From Malachius bipustulatus (taxonomy: Eukaryota > Arthropoda > Insecta > Coleoptera > Melyridae), in the NCBI GenBank assembly GCA_910589415.1, contig OU342636.1, forward strand, positions 38,579,735 through 38,643,734: DNA of 64,000 nt, read 5' to 3'. Numbering within the stretch: the first letter of the stretch is position 1; the number at the start of each line of letters is the position of its first letter. Both the position numbers and the translations under genes were made by a program. Below the pieces are notes generated by a model, which made no database searches, was not told the DNA's origin, and saw only the letters and a program-made list of their open reading frames with translations. Below are positions 50,501 through 61,300 of the stretch, one piece after another.

Positions 50501-53317
50501 GAAACGAAATCGCTGATTATAGTAACTACCCGCGAGACTAAGCGAGAAATGCTCGAGAAAGCTCTGGAAACGTTCCCCATACAATTCGAACAGTTGAATC
50601 GAGAAGATGTCGAAGAGTACTTGAGGAATTACTGGAGCGACTTATTTTATCTCGACTTAAAACTGAAACGCTTAACGTTAGACGGTCTTAACGATTACAT
50701 AAAAAGACTCCTGGATAAAGCGACGGAGATATTTGATAGGAAGATTCTTAGCTTCGTCGGAATTCCGCTTCAAATGAAACTGTTGGCAGAAGTGGCGGCG
50801 CCGGATTACTCGTCGTTGTCCGTGAAAAGTCTCGATCGGATCTCGCCGGAGCTTCCCGACAGCTTAACAGGAATCTATGAAGCTTTCGTTGAGAAGAAGC
50901 TTGCGATTTTTTGCAATAAAGAGGGTCTCAGGGATTCGTCCTCGGTCAAAAAAGCCTATCTCAAATCGATTGATAAGCAACTACGAGCTTTCTCCGCTTC
51001 CAAGTACGGTTTCGATGATGACAATTTCGACGAATTGGAGACCCTGCAAGTCCTGCAAGAGACCGGATTGATCCAGGGCACCGAATTCGTCCATCAGACG
51101 ATCCAGGAGTTTTATTTCGCCCGTCAAATTTACACTTGGTTGAAGAAACGCAAGGGAAGACACGGGGATAAGAGCCCCGAACTGGTAGAGTTTCTTCTGA
51201 AGGATGTCTTCTTCTGTTGGGAGTTTAGCATCGTCCGGATGTTTCTGGACTCTTACGTTTCGCAAATAACTCCCGAAGACGCTCCATTTTATTCTCGCAA
51301 AATTCTGGAGAAGTTGATGAAACGCGACTTACCGTCAGCATTTATACCAACGGATTCAAGCAAATATCTACTCTGCAGTTTAACCCGGCTGAACTGTCAG
51401 GGTATCGTTTTATTTCTCCTGGACTCATTCAAGAAATATCATGAGGACGAGACCGAGGTTTTGTTACATTTATTAAATGAAACCTATTTTTGTGATGAAA
51501 ATAACGTTCTCCTTGTCGCTTGTGAGTGTAATCAAACGCGCGTCATCGATTACTTGGTACGATTTATTGAAACGCAATCAACGGAAACGCAGAATCAAAT
51601 TATAATCGATATTTTCTATCGATTGTCCGAGCAGAAATTATTGAACGCTCTTGAAAACTTCATCGCTCGGATCCCCGCTGCGTCGGCAAGAAATGTCAAG
51701 GAAATCGCGGATTTGGTAAAAAAAGATATTGGTCTGATTGGTGATTTCGTGCTCGCGGCAAAGAACGGTTCTTTGGAAATCGTTCGAAACTGTTTAACGA
51801 GCGTAAGCGACACGCTTAAGCCCCATTTACTTAGCGCTTATTCATGTCCCAAGGGATGGAACAGCGCTCTTCACTTAGCCGTTAATCACGATCACCCAGA
51901 AATCGTTCGTCTCCTAGTCGAACACGGAGCGAACGTCAATCAAGTGAACTTCGACAATCACACCCCGGTCGATCTTGCCAGTAAAACCGGCAACCTCGAG
52001 ATGCTTCGTTACTTAATCGAGCACGGTGGTGATTATAAAAAAGGGGACAAATATCATGGGAACGCCACGTTTCTTCTAGCAGCAATCAGAGGTCACGTGG
52101 ATGTCGTGAAATATTTCCTGGATGAATTGAAATACGAGGACGTGAACAAAATGGGTGTATTCGGCAACACTGCTCTACACTGTGCGGCTAGGAACAATCA
52201 TAAGAGTGTCGTGGAGCTTTTGTTGAAACACGACGGGATTGATGTGAACGCAGAGAATGATAACGGGCAGAGACCTCTGGATAATGCCGTTGAAATGGGA
52301 CATTTAAAGATGGTCGAGATGATTGTGAAAGCGGAAGCAACAGTTGATGTTTCACCTGTTACAAATCACCCGAAAAGGAAGCACCCGATCGCTATTGCTT
52401 GTATGTCCGGCAACGTCGAGATTCTGCGTTTATTAATCGAACACGGGGGAGATTATAAAAAGGAGGACAATCGGGGAGTCACCCCGTTTCATCGAGCGGC
52501 AGCGAGCGGTCACGCGGATGTCGTGAAATATTTCCTGGATGAATTGAAATACGAAGTGAACCAGAAGGATTCGTATCATGGTGACACCGCGCTACACCAT
52601 GCGGTCTGGAACAACAAAACGAAGATCGTGAAGCTCTTGTTGAAACACGACGGGATTGATGTGAACGCAGAGAATCGTCACGGCCGGAGACCTCTGGATT
52701 ATGCCGTTGAAAGGAGAGATTTTGAATTAATCGAGATGATCGTGAAAGCGGGAGCAACGATCGATTTCGAGGACTATTATGATTACGATGAGTACGATGA
52801 CGATTACTTAATCGAGCCACGATCGAACGTCAGTAATGAGAACTTGATCGCTCACGCTTGTGATACCGGCAACCTCGAGATGCTTCGTCTCTTAATCAAG
52901 AACGGGGGTGATTATAAAAAAGGGGACAATCGGGGAGTCACCCCGTTTCATCGAGCAGCAGCCAGGGGTCACGCGGATGTCGTGAAATATTTCCTGGATG
53001 AATTGAAATACGAGGAAGTGAACCAGAAGGATTCGTATGGCGACACCGCGCTGCACCGTGCGGCCGGGAACAATCATACGGAAGTCGTGGAGCTCTTGTT
53101 GAAACACGACGGGATTGACGCGAACGTGAAAAACTGTCTCGGGGTCAGGCCTTACCGAGCTCTGTTTAATTGGATAAGGAACGATGATTACGATGATATG
53201 TTTCGGGAAGCGGGCGCAACGATTGACGAAAACGATTTCGAAGCGTTGCCCATTAAAATGATCAGAAGGTACACACCAAAGGACCTTGTCAAAATTTTGA
53301 AGACGCTGAAAGGGTGA
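47537..53317 (+). CDS. Lipase class-3 / NACHT NTPase / ankyrin-repeat protein (NLR-like), 1926 aa, intronless
   Basis: Single open frame. Residues about 60-300 form a lipase class-3-like domain: HRGT oxyanion segment, nucleophile elbow GHSLGG (169-174, Ser171) and a late His286 (EAHSMDTI); the usual catalytic Asp is not obvious. About 300-880 is a helical linker with no recognised domain. The NACHT-type P-loop NTPase follows: Walker A GDPGIGKST (885-893), Walker B VVFLFDE (959-965), sensor-like IIVTTRE, and a helical region with VHQTIQEFYFARQ. From about 1440 to 1905 there are 13 ankyrin repeats, of which 2-5, 6-9 and 10-13 are three copies of a four-repeat block. A Tyr/Asp-rich insert (DYYDYDEYDDDY) separates blocks two and three. 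This enzyme-switch-repeat order is that of NLR/STAND immune receptors, where ligand binding to the repeats triggers NTPase-driven oligomerisation and activates the N-terminal effector. Cytosolic, with no signal peptide. Lack of introns and CpG-rich codons set it apart from neighbours. Immune role is inference. Confidence 0.9.
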   Translation: MNSPSPPPAPFTSELRVDKCILECLIKRKNEMMEKLKTSTITDKDILDLEPHPSDYRLAYFASEVYKDENDFIIPNDWELLITVTNTSLLNGYVGAAFFNPVQQQIIIAHRGTKGLKNLKAWRTNLVSVVNGSSSPQICSALTFADFIRVVIVELRSKKKWRYQLSFTGHSLGGFLAQITTFGVKFLKRWSDDVFRKATAAGVHGHCVTFDNPGCAEMLDRITDHCDLRYLKTIFPSTLDMTAYLSAPNIVNMCHRHVGVLLRLKLPFQEMSFLSAHTSLYHLEAHSMDTIKSVFDPDEVTITVDVDQIFDWPNSVVFSNQEYRKFFKFGTKTTNFSPDIERTVVSIGDGRFNTIRYLPKRHSLNSCNVSLFSEDELFLLKHWLKIVKSPVTINEQFDPLNRPLKELFSQFKQIGDDLVFPDETSMKKTIKRCKQIFRWYPEEIKACLSSLLSKSHGVIMKVAVDFYNESFNNCNVDFNDSIELENFLEAGGNVLIIKPSANNYEIEMLRLFNVFKQIRSKQNVIIDKYTGNDNFLFVNQPYLLLLLKYTNVNLFIDSQLKLIIVDLLNETVNDDVSNMIKGFAEDDRKVVILSGSNINLSPTSSREIASPEFKFTGLTKESQKRALNKEIIKFRNETYSLATFFNAANDDWTENSPIVNDYQFLDRILNDRYIELKHDSLNLSRLENFYIQADNDQSYSYDDFVKLIENSECNLRKSKILITHVCDRLNFEIPCDQLQTTDLNEATQYFKKRCNEDSSRKFYWFHYDQNVTLQQIYNPELYIPRSFNEMILDETKVTDSIKEELLRQGNEGADIRVTIELTKIDKRPVKCNFRANLKSDKVVYVWDGKDNNNEIDDVRDFLTISRDGSLTEQELVHRRLVLITGDPGIGKSTTVTNLISKIERSCVFKLTYNDCATIVTRLNGKFEIDRISEQLLKIKTNDEFDFLKYHLAGKTKIEVVFLFDEIFDSSYDQEYEIPIIELLQHLRDETKSLIIVTTRETKREMLEKALETFPIQFEQLNREDVEEYLRNYWSDLFYLDLKLKRLTLDGLNDYIKRLLDKATEIFDRKILSFVGIPLQMKLLAEVAAPDYSSLSVKSLDRISPELPDSLTGIYEAFVEKKLAIFCNKEGLRDSSSVKKAYLKSIDKQLRAFSASKYGFDDDNFDELETLQVLQETGLIQGTEFVHQTIQEFYFARQIYTWLKKRKGRHGDKSPELVEFLLKDVFFCWEFSIVRMFLDSYVSQITPEDAPFYSRKILEKLMKRDLPSAFIPTDSSKYLLCSLTRLNCQGIVLFLLDSFKKYHEDETEVLLHLLNETYFCDENNVLLVACECNQTRVIDYLVRFIETQSTETQNQIIIDIFYRLSEQKLLNALENFIARIPAASARNVKEIADLVKKDIGLIGDFVLAAKNGSLEIVRNCLTSVSDTLKPHLLSAYSCPKGWNSALHLAVNHDHPEIVRLLVEHGANVNQVNFDNHTPVDLASKTGNLEMLRYLIEHGGDYKKGDKYHGNATFLLAAIRGHVDVVKYFLDELKYEDVNKMGVFGNTALHCAARNNHKSVVELLLKHDGIDVNAENDNGQRPLDNAVEMGHLKMVEMIVKAEATVDVSPVTNHPKRKHPIAIACMSGNVEILRLLIEHGGDYKKEDNRGVTPFHRAAASGHADVVKYFLDELKYEVNQKDSYHGDTALHHAVWNNKTKIVKLLLKHDGIDVNAENRHGRRPLDYAVERRDFELIEMIVKAGATIDFEDYYDYDEYDDDYLIEPRSNVSNENLIAHACDTGNLEMLRLLIKNGGDYKKGDNRGVTPFHRAAARGHADVVKYFLDELKYEEVNQKDSYGDTALHRAAGNNHTEVVELLLKHDGIDANVKNCLGVRPYRALFNWIRNDDYDDMFREAGATIDENDFEALPIKMIRRYTPKDLVKILKTLKG

Positions 53318-53749
53318 AAGGGAAGCGACCCGAATTGGTGCAACAATAATTCGAATAGCGACCGTCCTTTCCAGTTCGGCGTCAGTGACGTGTGACGTGT
53401 CACACCGTTAAGTTAACGAACGGATTTTATTGAAACTTACAGAGGGATGAGCTCACTCGACCGACTACCAGCGCATATTTTTCTTCGACAGCATAGTTAT
53501 TTGAACAAAATTGCTTGAAAAATATTGTTCTCAGTTTCCGAAAAAAAAAAAAAAATCAGGAATTTATTGCGGTGATAATCAGTCGAGTCCTGAAGTTTAT
53601 TGATTGCTCCATTACTTCCGGACACGCTGTATATTGTATATTATTATGTGTCTGTATCTATTTTTTCGTTTATTTTATATTATGTATAATAGTGTTTTTA
53701 TGTAAATAATGTATCTAATGTACTATTAGCTGTATTTTTATATTCTTGT

Positions 53750-53755
53750 AATAAA
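53750..53755 (+). terminator. Poly(A) signal AATAAA for the NACHT gene
   Basis: AATAAA 433 bp after the stop; no earlier canonical signal in the 3' region. Confidence 0.55.
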
Positions 53756-53760
53756 CATTT

Positions 53761-55220
53761 CGATCCGATGATTGGCTTTTGTACCCAGGCAGCAACGTGA
53801 TTTTTTAGTCATCCCCAACGTCATTGTGACGGACGAATGACGCTAGGATGACGGTAGGATGACGGTAGGATGACTGGATACATCCTTGGATAAGAAAGAA
53901 CTAGTAGTGGAGCTAATTCGTTATAAAAGTCGCTCCGTTATCGCTTTTTTTGCGTATAACCAGGTCAGACCTAATAGGTTTTGTTCGTTGCATAATTTTG
54001 CATCAAAACGGCTATTTACGACCTTCTTCTGGTAGGTCAGGACTTCTATATTTGAAAAATAAAACGAAAAAATTTATGATGTAAAAAAAATTGTTTCTTT
54101 GAACATTTACATAACAATATCTTGAAAAGTAATCGAGATATAGACAAATGGGCGCATCTAATGGTGTATGTATCTTGCTGCCCTTAAATAGTTAAAGCTG
54201 ATTTGCAAAAATAATGGAAACGTGTTGTATGCTGCAAAACGTGTAAGTATAGATATTTTCACTAAGCAACAAACTCTTTTGTTTATGAAAATTTTTGTAC
54301 ACATGCAGCTAACAAAATGAAGCCAAGATATAGTGGAAATTTTTCTACAACGAGTACTTTTTGTAGGGATTGCCGTTTGGTAGCTATGACCTTTTTTAAC
54401 TCATCCCGCGTCAATATCGTGCGCTACCCCTTAAATAGAGAGCGTTGGGTCAAATACAAGCCTACATTTATCCAAATATAAGAATAAGGTATACCCACCT
54501 TATTCGCGAACAAGAACAATTCCAGATACATTTATTTGTTTCTTTACTTCCTCAATTTTTATGACGGAAATTCATAAAAATGACACATTGACGGCCAGAG
54601 TGAGTTCTACTAAATACCAGACTGGCTCCGCGTTCTGCGAGAACGTGTCTACTGACACGCTAGAGGTTTCGACGACGCGCCAGGGAACTATACATATAAG
54701 AAGCGCCGTGGCTGGAAAATCGTCAGTATAGTGTCTTGGATGTGAAAGCTGAAGTCTGTAATATACAGAGAGTAAGGAAGACAGTAGTAGACAGTGAATT
54801 GTGACTCAGAGAAGTATAGAAAAGTGGTGTAATATCTCTGAGTGGAGACAGGAGGACAGCTGATTATTTGGATTTAGAGGTTATAAAGTTATAAGTCTGG
54901 ATACGATATGAGAAAACGGATATAGCACGGGTCCGTTTCTGTACGCTTCGAAGCTCTTGGCATTGTCGTCAAGTTGTTACTTCCGTGACTCGCTTTAGTT
55001 ATTCGCGACTCTCGCCAGAACCGTACTCTGAAAACCTATTTTTAGTGCCATTTTTTTGCTAACAATGCATTTGCAAAGCAAATGGATACCTTCCTGGTGA
55101 CTATAGGTATGTTCTCCACCCCTATACAGGTGTCATAGTGAAACTGTAAGATACGCGGATATAAATAATGACCAAACTTTGTTCTGATATATTGCTGGAA
55201 GTGAATTCTACTCCCTTATA
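53761..55220. other. Intergenic with an isolated core promoter
   Basis: 53820-53880 has short GATGACGGTAG direct repeats. The TATA/initiator pair at 54695-54727 has its own entry. No coding exon downstream of it could be recognised. Confidence 0.4.
54695..54727 (+). promoter_or_regulatory. TATA box plus insect TCAGT initiator
   Basis: TATAAG at 54695 lies exactly 30 bp upstream of the A of TCAGT at 54723-54727, the textbook spacing of an insect RNA polymerase II core promoter. The following 350 bp contains no recognised exon. It could start a noncoding RNA or an untranslated exon, or be the promoter of an old LTR-type element. Confidence 0.5.
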
Positions 55221-57066
55221 TACAGAGTGTTTCATTAATCAATGCAGAAAATTCGTTATAAGATTCCTTGCTGAATTTTAAGAGAGGTTTGTCACAAAAA
55301 AATTTCTTGAAGTCTCTCATTAGAAGTTACATCCCCTTAAAGTAAGGTAAAAAATTCACGTTTATCGATTTTTTTCTGCAATGACTTGAAATAAAAAAAA
55401 GACGGTTGGGTTATTCGAACACTAATACCAGGAAGCCTCCATAATTACGTAATTTTATCCACCCTTATTCTCTGTAAGGGTGTGAATAATACTACCCCTA
55501 AAAGTTTTTTTTCCAGTACTTTTTTCCTAATATTTTTATTTTATTTTGGAGGGCCAGTTCAATTGGAAAAAAAAGTGTCTCCTAAAAATTTCACGGACTC
55601 AATACTTTTCCACTAAAAAAATAAAATAAGCGGACTTACATAAATTATAAAATTGTGATTTTACATATACAGGGTAAGTCATTGATATGGGAAAGCTCGA
55701 TTGCAACTACACCATTAAAGATATCGAAATGAACCAAAAAGTGCTGTAAATGGGAGGGTAAAGTGCAGTTTGTAAAATTATTTTCAGATACACAGGATGG
55801 CCCAATATCGCTGTACGTCATACAACTTTGTAATTTTAAATAGGACACCCTCTATATTATTACATCTTCAGATTATTTGAGAAAAGTCAAAAGGAATGGT
55901 TTGCAAAGTTGAAGTTTGTAATGAGCGATTTATGAGTTATAAACAAATGAAAATCGCGATTTTCCATTTTCAAAGCTGCTTATATTGAAAACGAGTCGAG
56001 ATATGGAAAAACGGTTTACATGTTCCCATCTTAACTTTTCAAGCGGTATCCTATTGGATGGATGAAATTTTTATACAGAGTGGTAAAAAATTTGATTATT
56101 TTCATCACCCGGTATAAAAATTTCAGCTACATGATAGGATACCAAATTAAAAATTAAGATAGAGACATGTAAACCGTTTTTCCATATCTCGAGCCGTTTT
56201 CAATATAAGCTGCTTTGAAAATGAAAAATCGCGATTTTCAATTGTTTATAACTCATAAATTGCTCATTACAAACTTCAACTTTACAAACCATTCTTTTTG
56301 ACTTTTCTCAAACAATCTGAAAATGTAATAATATAGAGGGTGTCCTATTTAAAATAACAAAGTTGTATGGCGTACAGCGATATTGGGCCATCCTGTGTAT
56401 CTGAAAATAATTTTACAAACTGCACTTTACCCTCCCATTTACAGCACTTTTTGGTTCATTTCGATATCTTTAATGGTATAGGTGTAATCGAGCTTTCCCA
56501 TATCAATGACTTACCCTGTATGTACATATTTACAAAAAATATGTAAAATATTTAAATAAATAAATAAACATTAAATAACACAAAAAAATAATAAACAATA
56601 AACAAGTCATATACACACTAAATTAACAATATTTTGTTTAAGACAGTGCTCAAAATAGGCACCATTTTCTTGAATACATGCCCTTATTTTATAAGGGACA
56701 AATTTTTTCTCAATTGAACGGGCCCTCCAAACTGTGAATTTAAAGATAGAAAAAAATTATTAGGAAAAAAGTTCTGGAAATAAAACTTTTAGGGGTAGTA
56801 TGATTCACACCCTTGCAGAGAAGAAGGGTGGATAAAATTATGTAATTATGGAGGCTTCATGGTAGTAGTACATATTCGAATACCTAGCCGTCTTTTGTTT
56901 ATTTCAAATCATTTCAGAAAAAAATCTATAAATGTGAATTTTTTACCCTACCTTAAGGGGATGTAACTTTTTAGGGGAGGCTTTAAAAAAAATTTTTTTG
57001 TGACAAACCCCCCTTGAAATTCAGCAAGGAATCTCTTTTCTGCACTGATTAATGAAACACCCCGTA
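55221..57066. mobile_element. Outer foldback element (TACAGAGTGTTTCATTAATC ends)
   Basis: Arms of about 350 bp at 55221-55565 and about 56710-57066 are inverted copies (TTTCATTAATCAATGCAGAA against TTCTGCACTGATTAATGAAA; GGAGGCCTCCATAATTACG-type block in both). The loop holds a second complete foldback (55668-56520). Arms have diverged more than those of the inner element. Confidence 0.8.
55668..56520. mobile_element. Inner foldback element nested in the outer one (TACAGGGTAAGTCATTGATA ends)
   Basis: Arms of about 405 bp (55668 to about 56075, about 56115 to 56520) are nearly exact inverted copies, starting TACAGGGTAAGTCATTGATA and including TCGATATCTTTAATGGT and CCAATATCGCTGTACG. Arm identity is higher than in the outer element, so this inserted later into its loop. 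Confidence 0.85.
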
Positions 57067-58216
57067 GAAGAGTTAATTACCGAAAAAATAAATAAAAAAG
57101 ATCATGGACAAAGTTCACCACAGTTTCAAAATTTCAATTTAAAATCGGTAATTATCTGAAAGATTTTTAACCACGTTCGTGCAAACGGCCCTAAAACTAC
57201 TAAATATACGTCAGAAATGGCAGTGAACAAATATTTAGGTTTTTTCTTGACAATTTTTTTATTTTTATTTTTTTCTTTAGGATAAAAAACATCTCAGATA
57301 GATCAACGTTAGAAGTTCAATTAATTTTATTGCAGGATCATCTGACCCGAGCCCTAAACCCTTAAACTTTTAAAAATTAAGGGTCTTAAAAAGAGGAGAT
57401 AGGGATGATCTTACAGCCCTTAAAATTACCTTCAAAATGATTTTTGGATATATGTAATAACATAAAAAAAGAGTTATCGATAAAAAAAAACAATCTCATA
57501 TTTTTACAGAAATTTTGAAAAGATTCTGATCAATTGAATCTTTTAAGGGTTGAAAATTCACAGAGAATCAAGAAATTATATCACAAGCAGTATACAAATG
57601 TTTTGAGTAATGTTAATGTGCGATTTAATATTTCAGGGAGACAAAAAACATTTTTTTCATATTATATCGTCGATTTAAGGGTTGAAAAATTGATGAAAAT
57701 CATAAATTATACTTTAAAACGTTACAGAATATTTATTCTACTTAACTATAACTAAATAAGATTTCCATCGATTAAATTGCTTTAATTTGTTTTTTATTTA
57801 ATTTTTTTTGCAAAAGTGGTGGGTTTCACCCCTAAAATGCGAAATAAATTGTTGTGATTTGTAAATTACAAAAATAAATCAAGTCCACAAAGTAGGTAGG
57901 CAATTTTTATTTTTATTCTTATAAAAACTATCAATAACTAGTTTCTTTTTGATTTTATAAATTATTTTTTAATGTTGATTTTATAATAGAACCACCATTT
58001 TTGAATGTATCTACCTATCCAGTCTAGTTTTAAAATAAAATAATAATTATAAGTTGTAAATTGATTTTTTATGTTATAGTGTATTTTAATTTTATTTTTC
58101 ATAAATTTCCTAATACCAATTTATTAATACTAATTGTTTATCGTTAGTTATCAATAATAATTATTATCAATTAACAAAAAACTTGCCCCTCGTGTACTTT
58201 TACTGCGCTGTGCAGG
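57067..58216. other. Upstream region of the modular precursor gene
   Basis: AT-rich; a 73-codon open frame at 57534-57755 is not supported as a gene. Confidence 0.35.
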
Positions 58217-58224
58217 TATAAATA
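58217..58224 (+). promoter_or_regulatory. TATA box TATAAATA
   Basis: Perfect TATA box 97 bp before the start codon of the modular secreted precursor. It predicts transcription start near 58247 and a 5' leader of about 65 bases. Confidence 0.6.
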
Positions 58225-58313
58225 CACGAAATTTGAATAAAATTTTTCTGTCGTTATTAAACGTTTGGTTGTTGAAGCAGATAGGTGACTCCCTTCAAAG
58301 AATAATATTGAAA

Positions 58314-61300
58314 ATGTCTTCAAAAATAATTTTATTCGCTCTGGCGTTAATCTGCTTCCTCTATTCTGGTAAGTACCACTTTTAAACTTGCAATAATGTA
58401 ATTTTTTGAATAAATTACTCACTTTTTTTATAATAATTATTAGGCTATTAAATATATTTTTTTTTGGCGAGGCAATTATAATAAAAAAAAAGATCAATCT
58501 GCTATTGGTAACACTGGAGGGCATTACAGTGATTTATTTATTTATTTAAAATTTCGATTTTTCAATTTTTACATGTACGTTGAGACTGTGAAATATTAAA
58601 AATATTTTTTGAATTTGTTAAACGTGTATTTGTTCTTATTTTTTTTTCTACTTTAATGTTTTTTTAATGATTTTTTTTACTTTAATGATTCTTAATGTTT
58701 TAAGATGTAAAAAAATTGTTTCTTGTTAAAGTTGCAGTTTTTTCGAGTTTTTTATTATAAAAAATAGTGCTTATATGGTACATTTTGAAAAAAAATAGCA
58801 CCTAATCTAAGTAAACGGTTTTATCCTTATTTACGCATAGAAAATGCTATTAATCGCGAAAAAATTGAATAAATTAAATTTAAATAAGAATAAATAAATC
58901 AGAAACGTTTTTTGCAAGGCGATTTTTTCCACAAATCGAAAGTGAAGGTCAAATTTTTAATCAGCAATCTTAAATTAAATTATTCTTCAAAATAATCAGC
59001 TCAAGTTTTTTTTTTAAGATTTCAATAATAAATTTTCTTAAATCTGTAAAAGATTATTTTTATTTTAATAAGAAGGCTTTGTATGATGGGTAACTTATTC
59101 TTTTTTTTTCAATTTTTTTCTTTCAGGGAGCGAAAGTGCAGCAATTGAAAGTGGTAAGTTATTTATTTTTATTTTTATTTTTATATTGAAAAATTATTAT
59201 TTTCCTTGAAAATTTATTGAAAAAAAAAACTTCTCTGTGTGATTTTAAATATTTTTTAAGCGGTTTGCAAAACGGTTCTTCACCGTTTAATTTATGTGTA
59301 ATTTTTTATTTTTTTTCAGATTTGGAGATCCTAATTCCCCCTACCTTTAAAATCTCTTATTAACTGGACATTGATTTTTCTTTTTTTCCTCCTTTAGTGT
59401 ATATGGCCTTTAACTTTTAACATCTATTTGGCAAAATTAATATCTTATTCATTTCCAATTATTTTACATCTTCTCCATTTTGACCTCTCAAATTTTGTTT
59501 TTCGTATTTTGATACAAAACTATTTTTTATTATAGCCGATCTCTTCTTGCTGTTTATTAAAGAAACTACTTACGCATGCAGACTTGGAAACATTTATATA
59601 TTAATAATAATTATAAAGTTTGTCAAGCTAGTGCTTTCCAGTGAGATACCACACTGATCCTGACTATAAATGATTTGATTTTAGGTGTTTTTTTCATGAG
59701 ATACATACATAATTATAATATTTATTATTATTATAATATAATTACTATGATTACAATAATAATTGATTTGATTGGTACAAATATAATAATTAGTAATTAG
59801 TACGAATTAAAAAGGCATAAAATCAAACCGTTTATAGTCAGGATCAGTGTGGCATCTCACCGGACAACACTCCCTGGACAGACTGTACCTAGTTTTTCTC
59901 TTGTTATTATTTTTTTTATAATAATTTTATTTTAAGTACTTTCCTACCTAATGAAATAAATTAATTTCCAGATTCCGTAATTCCCGGAGCAGAAATTGCT
60001 GAAAACGTTGCAGACAAAGCGGTGGGTGCTGTTGGTGGGGCAGTCGGCGGATTTGGGCAAGGGGCTCTTCAAGGTGCATCGGGGACACAATCAGGAGAAT
60101 CAGAAATTCACCGCTCAAGGAGACAACTACCAAATCCAGCTGCTGCTATTCAACAAGCCAGTAAGTTGTTTGATCTTATTTTTGTATTTTTTCTAAAAAT
60201 TTACGTTCCGTAACTCCCGCAGCCGGACTTTTTGGAAACATTGCGGATAAAACAGTCGGGGCTTTTGGAGGAGCCTTCAGCGGTTTCGGTCAGGGAGTCC
60301 TTCACGGCACATCCGGGGCAGTTCAACGCGGCAAAAGACAAATACCGAATCCAGCTGCTGCTATCCAACAAGCAGGTAAGTTTAATAATTAATTATTTCT
60401 TTTTTAAATTTTTTCTAAAAATTTACATTCCGTAATTCCCGCAGCCGGACTTTTTGGAAATATTGCGGATAAAACAGTCGGGGCTTTTGGAGGAGCCTTC
60501 AGCGGTTTCGGGCAGGGAGTCCTTCATGGCACATCCGGGACAACTCAACTCAACCGCATCAAAAGACAACTACCGAATCCAGCTGCCGCTATTCAACAAG
60601 CAAGTAAGTTGCATGGGCTTTTATTATTTTTATCCTTGTCTTTCATTCTTCTTAAATAATTAATTATCCATAGGAAACATTTTATATTCTCAAGAAATAC
60701 GTCCAAGTTTTATAGCTACTTCCTTTTTAAAAACTTTCCTTTTTTAAAAACTGACCTAAGACAGGCCATTTTTTATAAATTTTATTTTCTTTTCAGGTTC
60801 CATAATTCCGGGAGCAGGAATTTTCGGACAGTTTGCAGACAAAGCCGCGGGAGCCGTTGGTGGGGCGTTCAGCGGGTTCGGTGAAGGAGCTCTTCACGGT
60901 ACCTCTGGAGTTGGGTCAACAGGATCCGGGAGTCACCGCGTGAAAAGACAAATACCACCACAAATTCCAAACGCAATTGCTTCAGTACAGCAAGTGACAC
61001 AGAAACAAGTCCAACAAGGTAAGAAGGAATTTATTTATTTATTTTAAGTCATATACCTGGGACATTTAGTGCCAAATTAAATGGTTTGATAAATTTTGAT
61101 TTCCCTAATTTTTTTTACATTTTCTGGTGCCCCTAAAAAGGGCCTTTCTAGTAAATTTTGATTTTTTTTCATTACTTGTTGAAAAATGTCAAATTTTCAA
61201 ACAAAATGGCTTAACTTTCTTAATGACGGTTCAAATTACATTTTTTTTAAATTTTATTTTAGTTTTTAAATGGCTTTTACAGAAAAAAAATTAAAAGTGT

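Noticed and set aside
54100..55080. Solo LTR around the orphan promoter
   Set aside because: No TG..CA ends with a target duplication or primer-binding site could be identified by eye, so only the promoter is reported.
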